Assembly (NCBI GenBank): GCA_045593985.1
Contig: JAZNXR010000002.1
Location: 10,352 to 74,351, forward strand
Origin: Colimorpha_A sp045593985
Lineage (GTDB): Bacteria; Bacillota; Clostridia; Oscillospirales; CAG-272
Length of the DNA: 64,000 nt
Reading direction: 5' to 3'
Shown: one piece after another, positions 1-8,431 of the stretch
Layout of the letters: each line of letters starts with the position of its first letter
How positions within the stretch are numbered: position 1 is the first letter of the stretch
Translations under genes and position numbers: made by a program
The notes under the pieces: model-generated
The model's database searches: none
Told to the model about the DNA's origin: nothing
What the model saw: only the letters and a program-made list of their open reading frames with translations

Positions 1-921
1 GACGAAAAGAGCTATACAACAGCCGCCGACCAAATGCTCCTCGCCGCCTATGCGATCAGAATACAGGAGCTATCCGATATAGCTCGCCAGATAAGAGCCG
101 TAATACCGAAAACGAACAAATCCGCAGCTCGCTACTACGGTACGACAAACTATCTTATCAGCTCAAGAGTCAATGCCGATTATTATCTTTCGACAGCAAC
201 GGGCTTTATTGCGGGAAATCAGTCGATTGCCGGCTACTGCGGCATTGTAACCTCACGCCGTGACGGACTGAACTACATAGCGGTAATTACAGGCGCACAT
301 ACGACAAGAGTCCTCGTCAAGGACGAATACGAATCGGTGGACGAGAACGGAAAGCCGATCACCGTCCCCGCAGAATATAAAACGATATACCACGGCTTAA
401 GCGAGGGCAGAGAGCTTTTGGTCTGGGGAGAAAAGAATTTCGGCTATGTAAAGGCGCTCAGCTCCGCAACCCCGATAGTTGATATTCCTGTCAAGCTTGG
501 CGCAGGAACAGACAGAGTGGCGCTTATGCCGCAAAGAGATATAGAAATATTTGTTTCGGACGACACCGACATAAAAAACGAGGTAAGCTACAGCTACGTG
601 CTCAATACCGAGTCACTTACCGCGCCGATCAAGGCAGGACAAGTCGTCGGAACTCTCTACGTAACCTATAAGGGCGAAAAGATCGGTGAGGTGCCGCTTG
701 TCGCAAGAAGCAATATCGAGCGAGACGGCTGGCTCACGGTCGGACACAAAATAAAAGAGCTGATATCAACGCCGTTTTTCATCGTGCTTCTCGTTCTTAC
801 CGTATTTGCCGCAGTATTTTACGTAATTATGACGGCGGTAAAAAGGCAGAAAAAGGAAACCGAGAGAAAGCTTCTCGCCTCGCGTGAGCGCAGATATCTC
901 GGAACTGGCAATAAAAAATGA
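1..921 (+). CDS. Peptidase S11 (DacA-like) C-terminal part, 5' end outside window
   Basis: The frame is open from base 1, so the gene begins upstream; its N-terminal SxxK and SxN motifs cannot be seen. What remains is the end of a D-alanyl-D-alanine carboxypeptidase-type domain (conserved AGYC context near bp 223-240), a beta-rich PBP5 C-terminal-like domain (about bp 490-750) and a C-terminal membrane anchor (about bp 772-840) followed by basic residues. The usual KTG catalytic triad is not present: the aligned positions read IAG (bp 208-216), or ATG (bp 196-204) in the alternative alignment, both without lysine. The protein therefore looks like an anchored, probably inactive carboxypeptidase relative. 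It overlaps truB by 4 bp (ATGA), suggesting translational coupling. Confidence 0.8.
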   Translation, partial: DEKSYTTAADQMLLAAYAIRIQELSDIARQIRAVIPKTNKSAARYYGTTNYLISSRVNADYYLSTATGFIAGNQSIAGYCGIVTSRRDGLNYIAVITGAHTTRVLVKDEYESVDENGKPITVPAEYKTIYHGLSEGRELLVWGEKNFGYVKALSSATPIVDIPVKLGAGTDRVALMPQRDIEIFVSDDTDIKNEVSYSYVLNTESLTAPIKAGQVVGTLYVTYKGEKIGEVPLVARSNIERDGWLTVGHKIKELISTPFFIVLLVLTVFAAVFYVIMTAVKRQKKETERKLLASRERRYLGTGNKK

Positions 922-1817
922 AAGACGGAGTATTGCTCGTTGACAAGGGAGAGGGAATGACCTCCTTCGACGTTGTCGGCAAAATAAGAAGATTATACGG
1001 AACGAAGCAGGTCGGACATACAGGAACGCTTGATCCGATGGCAACGGGACTGCTCACAGTCCTTGTCGGCCGTGCGGTAAAGGCGTCGGAATATCTGACC
1101 GAGCACGATAAAAGCTATAAAGCAACCCTGAAGCTCGGTTTAACGACCGACACCGAGGATATAAGCGGAAAGGTTTTGACTCAAAGCAGTAATATTCCAA
1201 GTGCCGATGAGGTAAAAAGGGCATGCCAGGGCTTCGTCGGTAATATAAAGCAGATCCCCCCAATGTATTCTGCGCTTAAAAGAGACGGTAAAAAGCTCTG
1301 CGATCTCGCAAGAGAGGGCGTTGAGATCGAGCGTGAGCCGAGGGATATAACGGTATATTCCCTCGCCGTTACCGAAACCGATAAAAACGATGAATACATT
1401 CTTGACGTTTCCTGCTCAAAGGGAACGTATATAAGAACGCTCTGCGCCGATATCGGGAAAAGCCTCGGCTGCGGAGGGGTAATGTCGGCACTGCGCCGCA
1501 CGTCGGTAGGCGAGTTTTCGCTTGAAAACGCAAAAAACCTGACCGAGCTTGAAAATTTGACCGAAAGCGAGCGTGAAGCGCTCCTTCTCGAAACGGAAGC
1601 ACTCTTTTTCGAGTATAAAAAGGTAGTCCTCCCCGACTTTTTTGCACGCCTAAGTAATTCCGGCTGCGAAATCTACCTGAAAAAGTTGGGCATAGACCTG
1701 AACGAAGGCGAAAGAGTTCGCCTTCACGATAAAAAAGGCTTCTTCTCGCTCGGCGAGGTTAAAAATTACGAAAGCGGAATGGCAATCAAGCCGATAAAGA
1801 AATTCAGAATAGAATAA
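918..1817 (+). CDS. truB: tRNA pseudouridine(55) synthase TruB
   Basis: TruB converts U55 in the T-loop of tRNAs to pseudouridine. The 299-residue length fits the family. The catalytic block GHTGTLDPMATGLL is present with the nucleophilic aspartate at residue 39. The downstream KGTYIRTL motif and a PUA-like C-terminal region are also recognisable. The ATG overlaps the stop of the S11 gene. The usual neighbour ribF is not here; recD2 follows after 12 bp, so the run reads like a co-transcribed housekeeping block. Confidence 0.97.
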   Translation: MKDGVLLVDKGEGMTSFDVVGKIRRLYGTKQVGHTGTLDPMATGLLTVLVGRAVKASEYLTEHDKSYKATLKLGLTTDTEDISGKVLTQSSNIPSADEVKRACQGFVGNIKQIPPMYSALKRDGKKLCDLAREGVEIEREPRDITVYSLAVTETDKNDEYILDVSCSKGTYIRTLCADIGKSLGCGGVMSALRRTSVGEFSLENAKNLTELENLTESEREALLLETEALFFEYKKVVLPDFFARLSNSGCEIYLKKLGIDLNEGERVRLHDKKGFFSLGEVKNYESGMAIKPIKKFRIE

Positions 1818-1829
1818 GGCAAATTATAA

Positions 1830-4061
1830 GTGGATGATAATATAAACAGCGTAGTAAAGAAAGACGGCTTAAGCGAGATCGAAGGCACCGTCGAGCATAT
1901 AGTTTTCCAGAACGAGGAAAACGGCTATACCGTATGTGAGCTTGTTCTCGGTGACGAGGATCTCATAACGGCGGTAGGGCAAATGCCCTTCCTCTCGGTC
2001 GGAGAAAGCATAAAGGCGCTCGGCGTCTGGACAACGCATCCCTCCTTCGGCCGTCAGTTCAAGGTCGAATACTTTGAAAAGCAGCTTCCCGCAAGCGAAT
2101 CGGCGATAAGAAAATATCTTTCCTCGGGCGCAATAAAGGGAATCGGCGTCGTGCTTGCCGACAGAATCGTCGACAAATTCGGCTCGGATGCCTTTGACGT
2201 GATCGAGAATCACCCCGAATGGCTGACCGACATAAACGGAATAACGCTCAAAAAGGCAGAGAAGATCTCGGAGCGCTTTAAAGAGGCGTTCGGCGTCCGC
2301 TCGGTAATGATGTTCTGCCGTGAGTTTTTCGGCCCTGCGGCGGCGATAAAGGTATATAAGAAATGGGGCGGAAGCGCGGTTGACGTAATCAAGGCAAACC
2401 CGTATAAATTGTGCGAAAGCATACACGGTATAGGCTTTGAGACCGCCGACAGAATTGCCGCATCTCTCGGCTCAACGAAAAACAATCCCGACCGCCTTCG
2501 TGCGGGAATCATATATTTTCTTTCATACAGCGCAAATCAGAACGGACATACCTTCGTCCCGAAGAATAAGCTGATTCCTGCCGCGTGCAGTATGCTGGAG
2601 AGCGATGAGGACGGAACGGAATCGGCGCTCGATGCGCTTCTGAACGAGGGAACTCTCGTCTCGGTTAAATTCGGCGGACGTGAGGTCATATATTTAAAGG
2701 AATATTACGAAGCAGAGCGCTATATATCGGCAAAGCTGAGCCGTCTTAATAAGCTCTGCGAGCGAGTTTCGCTTCGGGATGCAGACAGATTTGTCGATAT
2801 GCTCGAATTGGAGCTTGATATAACCTACGCATCAATGCAGCGAAAAGCAATACTTGATGCAATGGAAAGCGGCGTAATGGTGCTGACAGGAGGCCCCGGA
2901 ACAGGTAAAACGACGGTTATCCGTGCGCTCATATCGGTTTTTGAGAAAATGGGAATGAGAATTGCCTTAACTGCTCCGACGGGAAGAGCCGCAAAGAGAA
3001 TGTCGGAGGCAACCTCCCACGAGGCAAAAACGATACACCGCCTTCTCGAAACCGAATTTTCTTCCGACGATAAGCCATCCTTCAGGCGTGACGAGCACGA
3101 TCTGCTCGATGAGGAGGTTATTATAGTTGACGAAGCGTCAATGGTCGATACGCTCCTCTTTTCCGCGCTTCTCAAGGCAATAAAGCCGGGAGCAAGACTG
3201 ATTCTTGTAGGCGATGCCGATCAGCTTCCGTCAGTCGGTGCGGGAACGGTGCTTTTCGATATTATCGAAAGCGAAAAATATGCATCGGTCGCCTTAAGCG
3301 AGATCTTCCGTCAGGCTGCAAGCAGCCTTATCGTCCGCAATGCACACGCAATAAACCGCGGCGAAATGATAGATATAAAGACGACCGACAGCGACTTCTT
3401 CTTTTTGCGCCGCCAGGGAGCAAGCGAAATAGCAGAAACGGTCGTATCGCTCGTTGCGGAGCGCTTGCCGAGAAAATACGGCGAGGAAATAATAAATAAT
3501 ATTCAGGTCATAACCCCAACGCATAAGGGCGCATCGGGAACAGACAACCTCAATATTCTGCTCCAGGCACGCCTTAATCCGCCGAGCAAGAAAAAAGCGG
3601 AAAAGAAATTCCGAGAGAGAATTTTCCGAGTCGGCGATAAGGTAATGCAAACGAAGAATAACTATGATGCCATCTGGGAAAAGAACGGCATTGAGGGCGT
3701 CGGAGTATTCAACGGAGATATCGGGGTTATAACCGATATCGACCTCAAGGAAGAAACGATAACCGTCATAACCGACGACCGCAGAGTCGTCTACGACTTT
3801 GCGCAGGCAGACGAGCTTGAGCTTGCATACGCAATTACCATACACAAAAGTCAGGGAAGCGAATACGGCACGGTTGTGCTTGCGCTATCCGACTTCTCGC
3901 CGCGCCTGCTTACAAGAAATCTGCTCTATACAGCGGTAACGAGAGCAAAAGATATGGCAGTTGCGGTAGGACAGGAGCAAACGGTCTATAATATGATCAA
4001 TAACGATCGCCAGGTTCGCCGTTATACAGGACTCGGCTTCTTTATTAAAGCCGAAGGGTAA
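1830..4061 (+). CDS. recD2: RecD2-type SF1B ATP-dependent DNA helicase
   Basis: A 743-residue 5'-3' helicase of the RecD2 (RecD-like, RecBC-independent) group, involved in DNA repair and replication-fork processing. The N-terminal OB-like and helix-hairpin-helix regions (GIKGIGVVLADRIV-type sequence near residue 100) precede the helicase core. Visible motifs are Walker A GGPGTGKTT (about residue 353), Walker B VDEASMVD (about 437) and a C-terminal ITIHKSQGSEY motif (about 672). GTG start at 1830; AAGG at 1815-1818 is a weak ribosome binding site. Nothing in the sequence suggests loss of function. Confidence 0.95.
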   Translation: MDDNINSVVKKDGLSEIEGTVEHIVFQNEENGYTVCELVLGDEDLITAVGQMPFLSVGESIKALGVWTTHPSFGRQFKVEYFEKQLPASESAIRKYLSSGAIKGIGVVLADRIVDKFGSDAFDVIENHPEWLTDINGITLKKAEKISERFKEAFGVRSVMMFCREFFGPAAAIKVYKKWGGSAVDVIKANPYKLCESIHGIGFETADRIAASLGSTKNNPDRLRAGIIYFLSYSANQNGHTFVPKNKLIPAACSMLESDEDGTESALDALLNEGTLVSVKFGGREVIYLKEYYEAERYISAKLSRLNKLCERVSLRDADRFVDMLELELDITYASMQRKAILDAMESGVMVLTGGPGTGKTTVIRALISVFEKMGMRIALTAPTGRAAKRMSEATSHEAKTIHRLLETEFSSDDKPSFRRDEHDLLDEEVIIVDEASMVDTLLFSALLKAIKPGARLILVGDADQLPSVGAGTVLFDIIESEKYASVALSEIFRQAASSLIVRNAHAINRGEMIDIKTTDSDFFFLRRQGASEIAETVVSLVAERLPRKYGEEIINNIQVITPTHKGASGTDNLNILLQARLNPPSKKKAEKKFRERIFRVGDKVMQTKNNYDAIWEKNGIEGVGVFNGDIGVITDIDLKEETITVITDDRRVVYDFAQADELELAYAITIHKSQGSEYGTVVLALSDFSPRLLTRNLLYTAVTRAKDMAVAVGQEQTVYNMINNDRQVRRYTGLGFFIKAEG

Positions 4062-4111
4062 GGCAAGAGCGCAAGATAAAATGCACATTCTGCCTTGAAA
4101 GGATATAAGAA

Positions 4112-4804
4112 TTGCTTGAATCACTGTTCAATCTCCTCTTTCCGAGAAAATGCATCGTCTGTAAAAGAATAATCAAAAACAACATCCTTTGCTACGATTG
4201 CCGTGAGGAATACGAAAAGGAAATAAACGACGGATGTCTATCCTGCGGCAATCCTCATAACAAATGCCGCTGTGACTCGCTCTATCTCGAAAACGAAAGA
4301 ATAATATACGCCCTGCCGTATAAATCGGACGGCGTTTCAAGAGAAATGCTCTTGAAGCTCAAAACAGCAAAATATAAGCCCCTGATATCTCATTTGACGG
4401 ATAAAATGGCAGAAGCGTTGAGGGAAAACGGTGTCGAAGGCGATTACCTTATAACATACGTCCCTCGCTCACCGGGAAGGATCCGCATCGAGGGTGTCGA
4501 CCAGGCAAAAAATCTCGCCTATGCGCTTGCGGATAAAACGAAGTGCGAGATAAAAAACCTCTTTATTTGCCGTGGCGGCATGAAGGAGCAAAAAGCGCTT
4601 GAATATAGGGATAGAGATATCAATGCAAGATCACGCTTTTTCCTGCGCATCGGTGCCGAGGAAATTATAAAGGGCAAAAGGATCGTCCTCGTAGACGATA
4701 TAATAACGAGTGGCGCAACGGTTAAGATCTGCTCGGAGCTGCTTCTCGAGTGCGGTGCTACCGATGTGATCTGCCTCGGTGCAGGACGTTCTGTGAAGTA
4801 TTGA
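4112..4804 (+). CDS. ComF-family phosphoribosyltransferase-like protein
   Basis: 230 residues, the usual size of ComF/GntX-type proteins. The N-terminus has paired cysteines (CIVC, CYDC, CLSC, CRC within residues 10-50) that should bind zinc. The C-terminus carries the PRPP-binding loop VLVDDIITSGAT (about residues 191-202). ComF assists DNA uptake at the membrane in competent Bacillota, but the biochemical role of the family is poorly defined. TTG start chosen because GAAAGGA lies 9 nt upstream. It follows recD2 with a 50-bp gap. Confidence 0.88.
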   Translation: MLESLFNLLFPRKCIVCKRIIKNNILCYDCREEYEKEINDGCLSCGNPHNKCRCDSLYLENERIIYALPYKSDGVSREMLLKLKTAKYKPLISHLTDKMAEALRENGVEGDYLITYVPRSPGRIRIEGVDQAKNLAYALADKTKCEIKNLFICRGGMKEQKALEYRDRDINARSRFFLRIGAEEIIKGKRIVLVDDIITSGATVKICSELLLECGATDVICLGAGRSVKY

Positions 4805-4852
4805 ATACACGAGCCCCCGAGAGGGAGGCAAAAACCCATTAAGGAGAATTCC

Positions 4853-5785
4853 ATGAAAAAGAAATTCGGAGCCGATATCGGTTACAATAAAGTAAGAATA
4901 ATCCTCGACGGAAGCGATAAGGTCTATTCCGAGGCGGCTGTTGTAGCCGTCAGCGTGGCAGACGGCACGGTCGTTGCCTGCGGAGACAGCGCGATCGCAA
5001 TTAACGAAAGAGTTCCGGGAAGCGTTAAGCTCGTTCGTCCCTTTTCGGGCGAAATGACACCCGAGGCGCAGTACGTCACAGCATATTTTTCATACGTCAT
5101 GAAGCTTTTGAAAATGAAGGGCGCAACGATGCTCGTAGCGATATCGGGCGCAAAGGACGAGGAAACTGAGAGCGTCTATGTAAATGCGCTTGTCAAGGCA
5201 GGCGCGAAAAGAGTTTCGGTAGTCGATTCAGTATACGCTGCGGCTCTCGGCTGCGGAGTGCTGAACGTATCGGACTCCGCCGTTATCAATATCGGCGCAT
5301 CGGTAACGGATATGGCTTGCTATGAAAGAAACACGCAGGTCGCATCACGAAGCAATCCCTATGCAGGTAATGCCTTCGACCGTGCGATCATTGCGGGAAT
5401 TACGAAAAATCGCCGCTACCGCCCGACACAAAGCGAAGCGGAACGCCTGAAGGTAGAGCTTGCATCGCTCTCGGGCGTTGGCGAAAAAACGCTCGAAATT
5501 GACGCCATACGCCCCGGAATCGGTCTGCCGAAAAAGCTGACGGTTAACGAATCAGAGGTGTCCTCCGCCTGCGAAACGGTCTTTGAAAACCTCGCAGACA
5601 GCATAACCGATATGCTTTATTCGCTGAAAAAGCAACCCGACAAAATCATTCTCACGGGCGGCACAGCCTCCCTTAAAGGCCTGCCGAACGCCCTTGCTCC
5701 GCTTGTGCTTCTGCCGATAGAGGTCGCATCGGAGCCGGAAAACGCCGTTATCCGCGGAATAGGACAAATGCTTGATCAGATATGA
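4853..5785 (+). CDS. Divergent MreB/actin-fold protein with degenerate nucleotide site
   Basis: 310 residues with the linear layout of MreB: an N-terminal phosphate-1 region, a VRPFSGEM-like stretch matching MreB IRPMKDGV, AAALGCG (residues 129-135) matching AAAIGAG, and a C-terminal ILTGGTASLKGL (266-277) matching the adenosine motif. Key ATPase residues differ: phosphate-1 reads DIGYNK instead of DLGTAN, phosphate-2 reads NIGASV (146-151) instead of DIGGGT, and the catalytic glutamate of the EP motif aligns with Ser126. This suggests an actin-like protein that does not hydrolyse ATP or does so differently. It has a strong ribosome binding site (AAGGAG) and overlaps the next gene by 4 bp. 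A true MreB is presumably elsewhere. Confidence 0.72.
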   Translation: MKKKFGADIGYNKVRIILDGSDKVYSEAAVVAVSVADGTVVACGDSAIAINERVPGSVKLVRPFSGEMTPEAQYVTAYFSYVMKLLKMKGATMLVAISGAKDEETESVYVNALVKAGAKRVSVVDSVYAAALGCGVLNVSDSAVINIGASVTDMACYERNTQVASRSNPYAGNAFDRAIIAGITKNRRYRPTQSEAERLKVELASLSGVGEKTLEIDAIRPGIGLPKKLTVNESEVSSACETVFENLADSITDMLYSLKKQPDKIILTGGTASLKGLPNALAPLVLLPIEVASEPENAVIRGIGQMLDQI

Positions 5786-6456
5786 AAATAATAACCGAAA
5801 ATTCCTTAAATGACGAAATAAAAGAAGAATATTCCGTTCTTTGGCCAATAAGCATTGAGCTTAAAGACGGAGCTATCACCGCAAGAGTAGCAGAGGAAAT
5901 TGCCTCAAAGCTCGATTTTCTTGACGGAATGACGGAAGATGAGCTTGCTAAACAGGAAACGATCGACAGAATCATATCCCTTGTTGAAGCTCAATGCGAG
6001 CAAAACGGATACGATATAAACTACGGTAAAAACTGTATCTATAAATTGACTCGCCGAGAGGACGTAAAGAAAAGCCTTATCCTCGATTCCTCCGAGGTTT
6101 TGATGCCCGAAGGGGAATACGAAAGCCTGATCGACGTTGACGTTACAGCACTTGAAAGCGGATGCCTTGCATTTGCAACCGTCATTGACGGCGTGATAGT
6201 CTCGATCGCCTCCGAAAATCCTTACCGCGAGGATGAAAACACCGTGAATATCGGTGTCGAAACGGCAGACGGATATACGAAAAAGGGCTACGGCGCATCA
6301 AACGTCGCCGCGCTGTCCTACTATCTGCTCGATACCGGAATGACCGTCGAATATACAGTCGACAATCAGAACGAGGCATCAATTCGGCTTGCCGAAAGAG
6401 TAGGCTTTGAAAAGGATCGCTTCGTAATAAATGTTTTTGCACATAAGCAGGAGTAA
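5782..6456 (+). CDS. GNAT-family N-acetyltransferase
   Basis: 224 residues. The C-terminal half has the acetyl-CoA binding pattern of GNATs (TKKGYGASNVAAL, about residues 170-182) and the typical end motif NEASIRLAERVGF (about 201-213). The N-terminal half resembles no specific substrate family I recognise. It is translationally coupled (ATGA) to the MreB-like gene and followed 3 bp later by rqcH. The substrate is unknown. Confidence 0.8.
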   Translation: MKIITENSLNDEIKEEYSVLWPISIELKDGAITARVAEEIASKLDFLDGMTEDELAKQETIDRIISLVEAQCEQNGYDINYGKNCIYKLTRREDVKKSLILDSSEVLMPEGEYESLIDVDVTALESGCLAFATVIDGVIVSIASENPYREDENTVNIGVETADGYTKKGYGASNVAALSYYLLDTGMTVEYTVDNQNEASIRLAERVGFEKDRFVINVFAHKQE

Positions 6457-6459
6457 GAA

Positions 6460-8202
6460 ATGGCATTTGACGCCGCATTTACCTCGGCAATAGCAGCTGA
6501 ACTGTCAGGCCTATGCGTCGGCGCAAGAGTTGAAAAGCTCTTTCAGCCGTCAAAGGACAGCCTGATATTGAATTTGCGACTTGACCGTGACCGCGCGAAG
6601 GAGGGCGAACAAAACCGCCGCCTTCTTATCGACTGCGGAACGACAAGTCCGAGAATCTGCTTTACCGAGAATGAATTTGAAAATCCGAAAACACCGCCGA
6701 TGCTCTGTATGCTTCTTCGTAAGCATCTGACGTCTGCGAAAATAATAGAAATAAAGCAGCTCGGCTTCGAAAGAGTAATTGAAATAACCTTCGAAAGCCG
6801 AGACGAGCTTGGCTACCTCTCAAATAAGTACATATACGCCGAGCTGATGGGTAAATTCAGCAACCTCGTATTTTGTAATGCCGAAAAGAGAGTAGTGGCT
6901 GCCTTCCACCTGACCGACCTGTCATCAGGCGTAAAGCGCCCGCTTGTTTCGGGAATGACCTATGAGCTTCCTCCCCCGCAGGAGGGCAAGATCTCCCCTC
7001 TGAGTGAGACGGAGGACGGCTTTATTTCAGCCCTTAAAGAAAGTGGCATCACCCATGCAAAATTTCTGCAAAGCCGCTATCTTGGCTTGTCGCCGCTAAT
7101 CTGCCGTGAGCTGTCCTTCCGTGCAAACGGCTCGGACGATGGCTTGAAAAAGGAATTTTTCGATCTTACGAAAAGAATAAACGAGGGCGACTATATCCCA
7201 ACGCTGATAAAAACCCCCGAGGGAAAACCGCTCGAATATTCCTTTATGCCGATAACGCAGTACGAAAACGGCGCAAAAACGGAGGAAAAGGAAAGCTTCT
7301 CGGCGCTGATTGACAGCTTTTTTGCCGAGCGAAGCCGAGCTGAACGCATAAAGCAGCGTGCTTCTGATATTTTAAAGCTGCTGACAAACGCCGAAAGCCG
7401 ACTGACAAGGCGAATCTTGCTCCAGGAGGATGAGCTTTCCCTTTGCGCCGACAAGGAGCAGTTTAAAAGGTACGGCGACCTGATAACGTCAAACCTGTAT
7501 CTCTTAAAACGCGGGATGACGGAGGCTACGGTAATCGACTATTATGACGAAAGCTGTCCGGAGGTTGTTATAACCCTCGACAGCCGCCTTAGTCCATCGC
7601 AAAACGCACAGAGATATTATAAAAGGTATAATAAATGCAAATCGGCGGAAATTCACCTCCGAGAGCAAATTGCCAAGGGCAGAGAGGAGCTGCAATACCT
7701 CGACACCGTCTTTGATTCCCTCACTCGTGCCGAGACCGAGGCGGATCTGAATGAAATTCGCCGTGAGCTTTACGAATCGGGCTATGCAAGCAGGATGAAA
7801 AATTATACGGCATCAAAAATGTCAGCCCCCAAGCCGCTTGAATTCAGAACGGCAGGCGGCTGGAGAGTACTCTGCGGCAAAAACAACGCTCAAAACGATT
7901 ACATTACCCACAAGGTGGCAGGCAAGGGCGATATCTGGTTTCACATCAAGGATTATCCCGGCTCCCACGTCGTGCTTATTTGCGACGGAGCCGAGCCCGA
8001 TGCCATCGACTTTACCGAGGCCGCAACCGTTGCCGCCGTATATTCAAAGGCGCCTCTCGGTCAGCGTGTAACGGTCGATTATACCCGTATAAAAAATATC
8101 AAAAAGCCGCCCGCATCAAAGCCGGGCTACGTAACCTTCAGTACAAATTACTCGGCATACGTAATAAACGATCCGAAAAACCTCCCCGAACAGGTGAAAT
8201 AG
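6460..8202 (+). CDS. rqcH: RqcH (Rqc2/NEMF homolog, NFACT protein) of ribosome quality control
   Basis: 580 residues, full length for RqcH (formerly annotated fibronectin-binding protein FbpA). RqcH binds obstructed 50S subunits and recruits tRNA-Ala to add C-terminal alanine tails that mark stalled chains for degradation. NFACT-N occupies about residues 1-260, a coiled-coil hairpin about 290-440, and NFACT-R about 460-570 (KGDIWFHIKDYPGSHV and SKAPLGQRV signatures). The residue pair corresponding to D97-R98 of Bacillus RqcH reads E104-R105 here. CAGGAG precedes the ATG. Its partner RqcP is encoded at 11267. Confidence 0.95.
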   Translation: MAFDAAFTSAIAAELSGLCVGARVEKLFQPSKDSLILNLRLDRDRAKEGEQNRRLLIDCGTTSPRICFTENEFENPKTPPMLCMLLRKHLTSAKIIEIKQLGFERVIEITFESRDELGYLSNKYIYAELMGKFSNLVFCNAEKRVVAAFHLTDLSSGVKRPLVSGMTYELPPPQEGKISPLSETEDGFISALKESGITHAKFLQSRYLGLSPLICRELSFRANGSDDGLKKEFFDLTKRINEGDYIPTLIKTPEGKPLEYSFMPITQYENGAKTEEKESFSALIDSFFAERSRAERIKQRASDILKLLTNAESRLTRRILLQEDELSLCADKEQFKRYGDLITSNLYLLKRGMTEATVIDYYDESCPEVVITLDSRLSPSQNAQRYYKRYNKCKSAEIHLREQIAKGREELQYLDTVFDSLTRAETEADLNEIRRELYESGYASRMKNYTASKMSAPKPLEFRTAGGWRVLCGKNNAQNDYITHKVAGKGDIWFHIKDYPGSHVVLICDGAEPDAIDFTEAATVAAVYSKAPLGQRVTVDYTRIKNIKKPPASKPGYVTFSTNYSAYVINDPKNLPEQVK

Positions 8203-8250
8203 TTGCGCTCGCAAATATTTGATCGTATGTAACCTATGCAATACGCAAAT

Positions 8251-8389
8251 GTAGGGACAGGCGTCCTCGACTGTCCGTGCGGGATAAATGAATCTTTATT
8301 CAACGCAAACGTTCAAATATTTCCGTATAAATTAACCGTTTTGATAAACCAAAACGTGGTAACGGACGGTCGAGGACGCCCGTCCCTAC
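8251..8389. repeat. Palindromic dispersed element, family A copy 1 (139 nt)
   Basis: Begins GTAGGGACAGGCGTCCTCG and ends CGAGGACGCCCGTCCCTAC; about 27-nt imperfect terminal inverted repeats enclose an AT-rich centre of about 85 nt. The same arm occurs at 35936-35962, and an element of almost identical size with related arms lies at 34390-34527. It fills the 229-bp space between rqcH and hprK, where no gene is seen. No transposase is encoded, so it resembles a MITE or REP-type element. Confidence 0.75.
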
Positions 8390-8431
8390 AAATTAATTTC
8401 CCCGAAATTTCACAAATGAAAGGAACTCATC

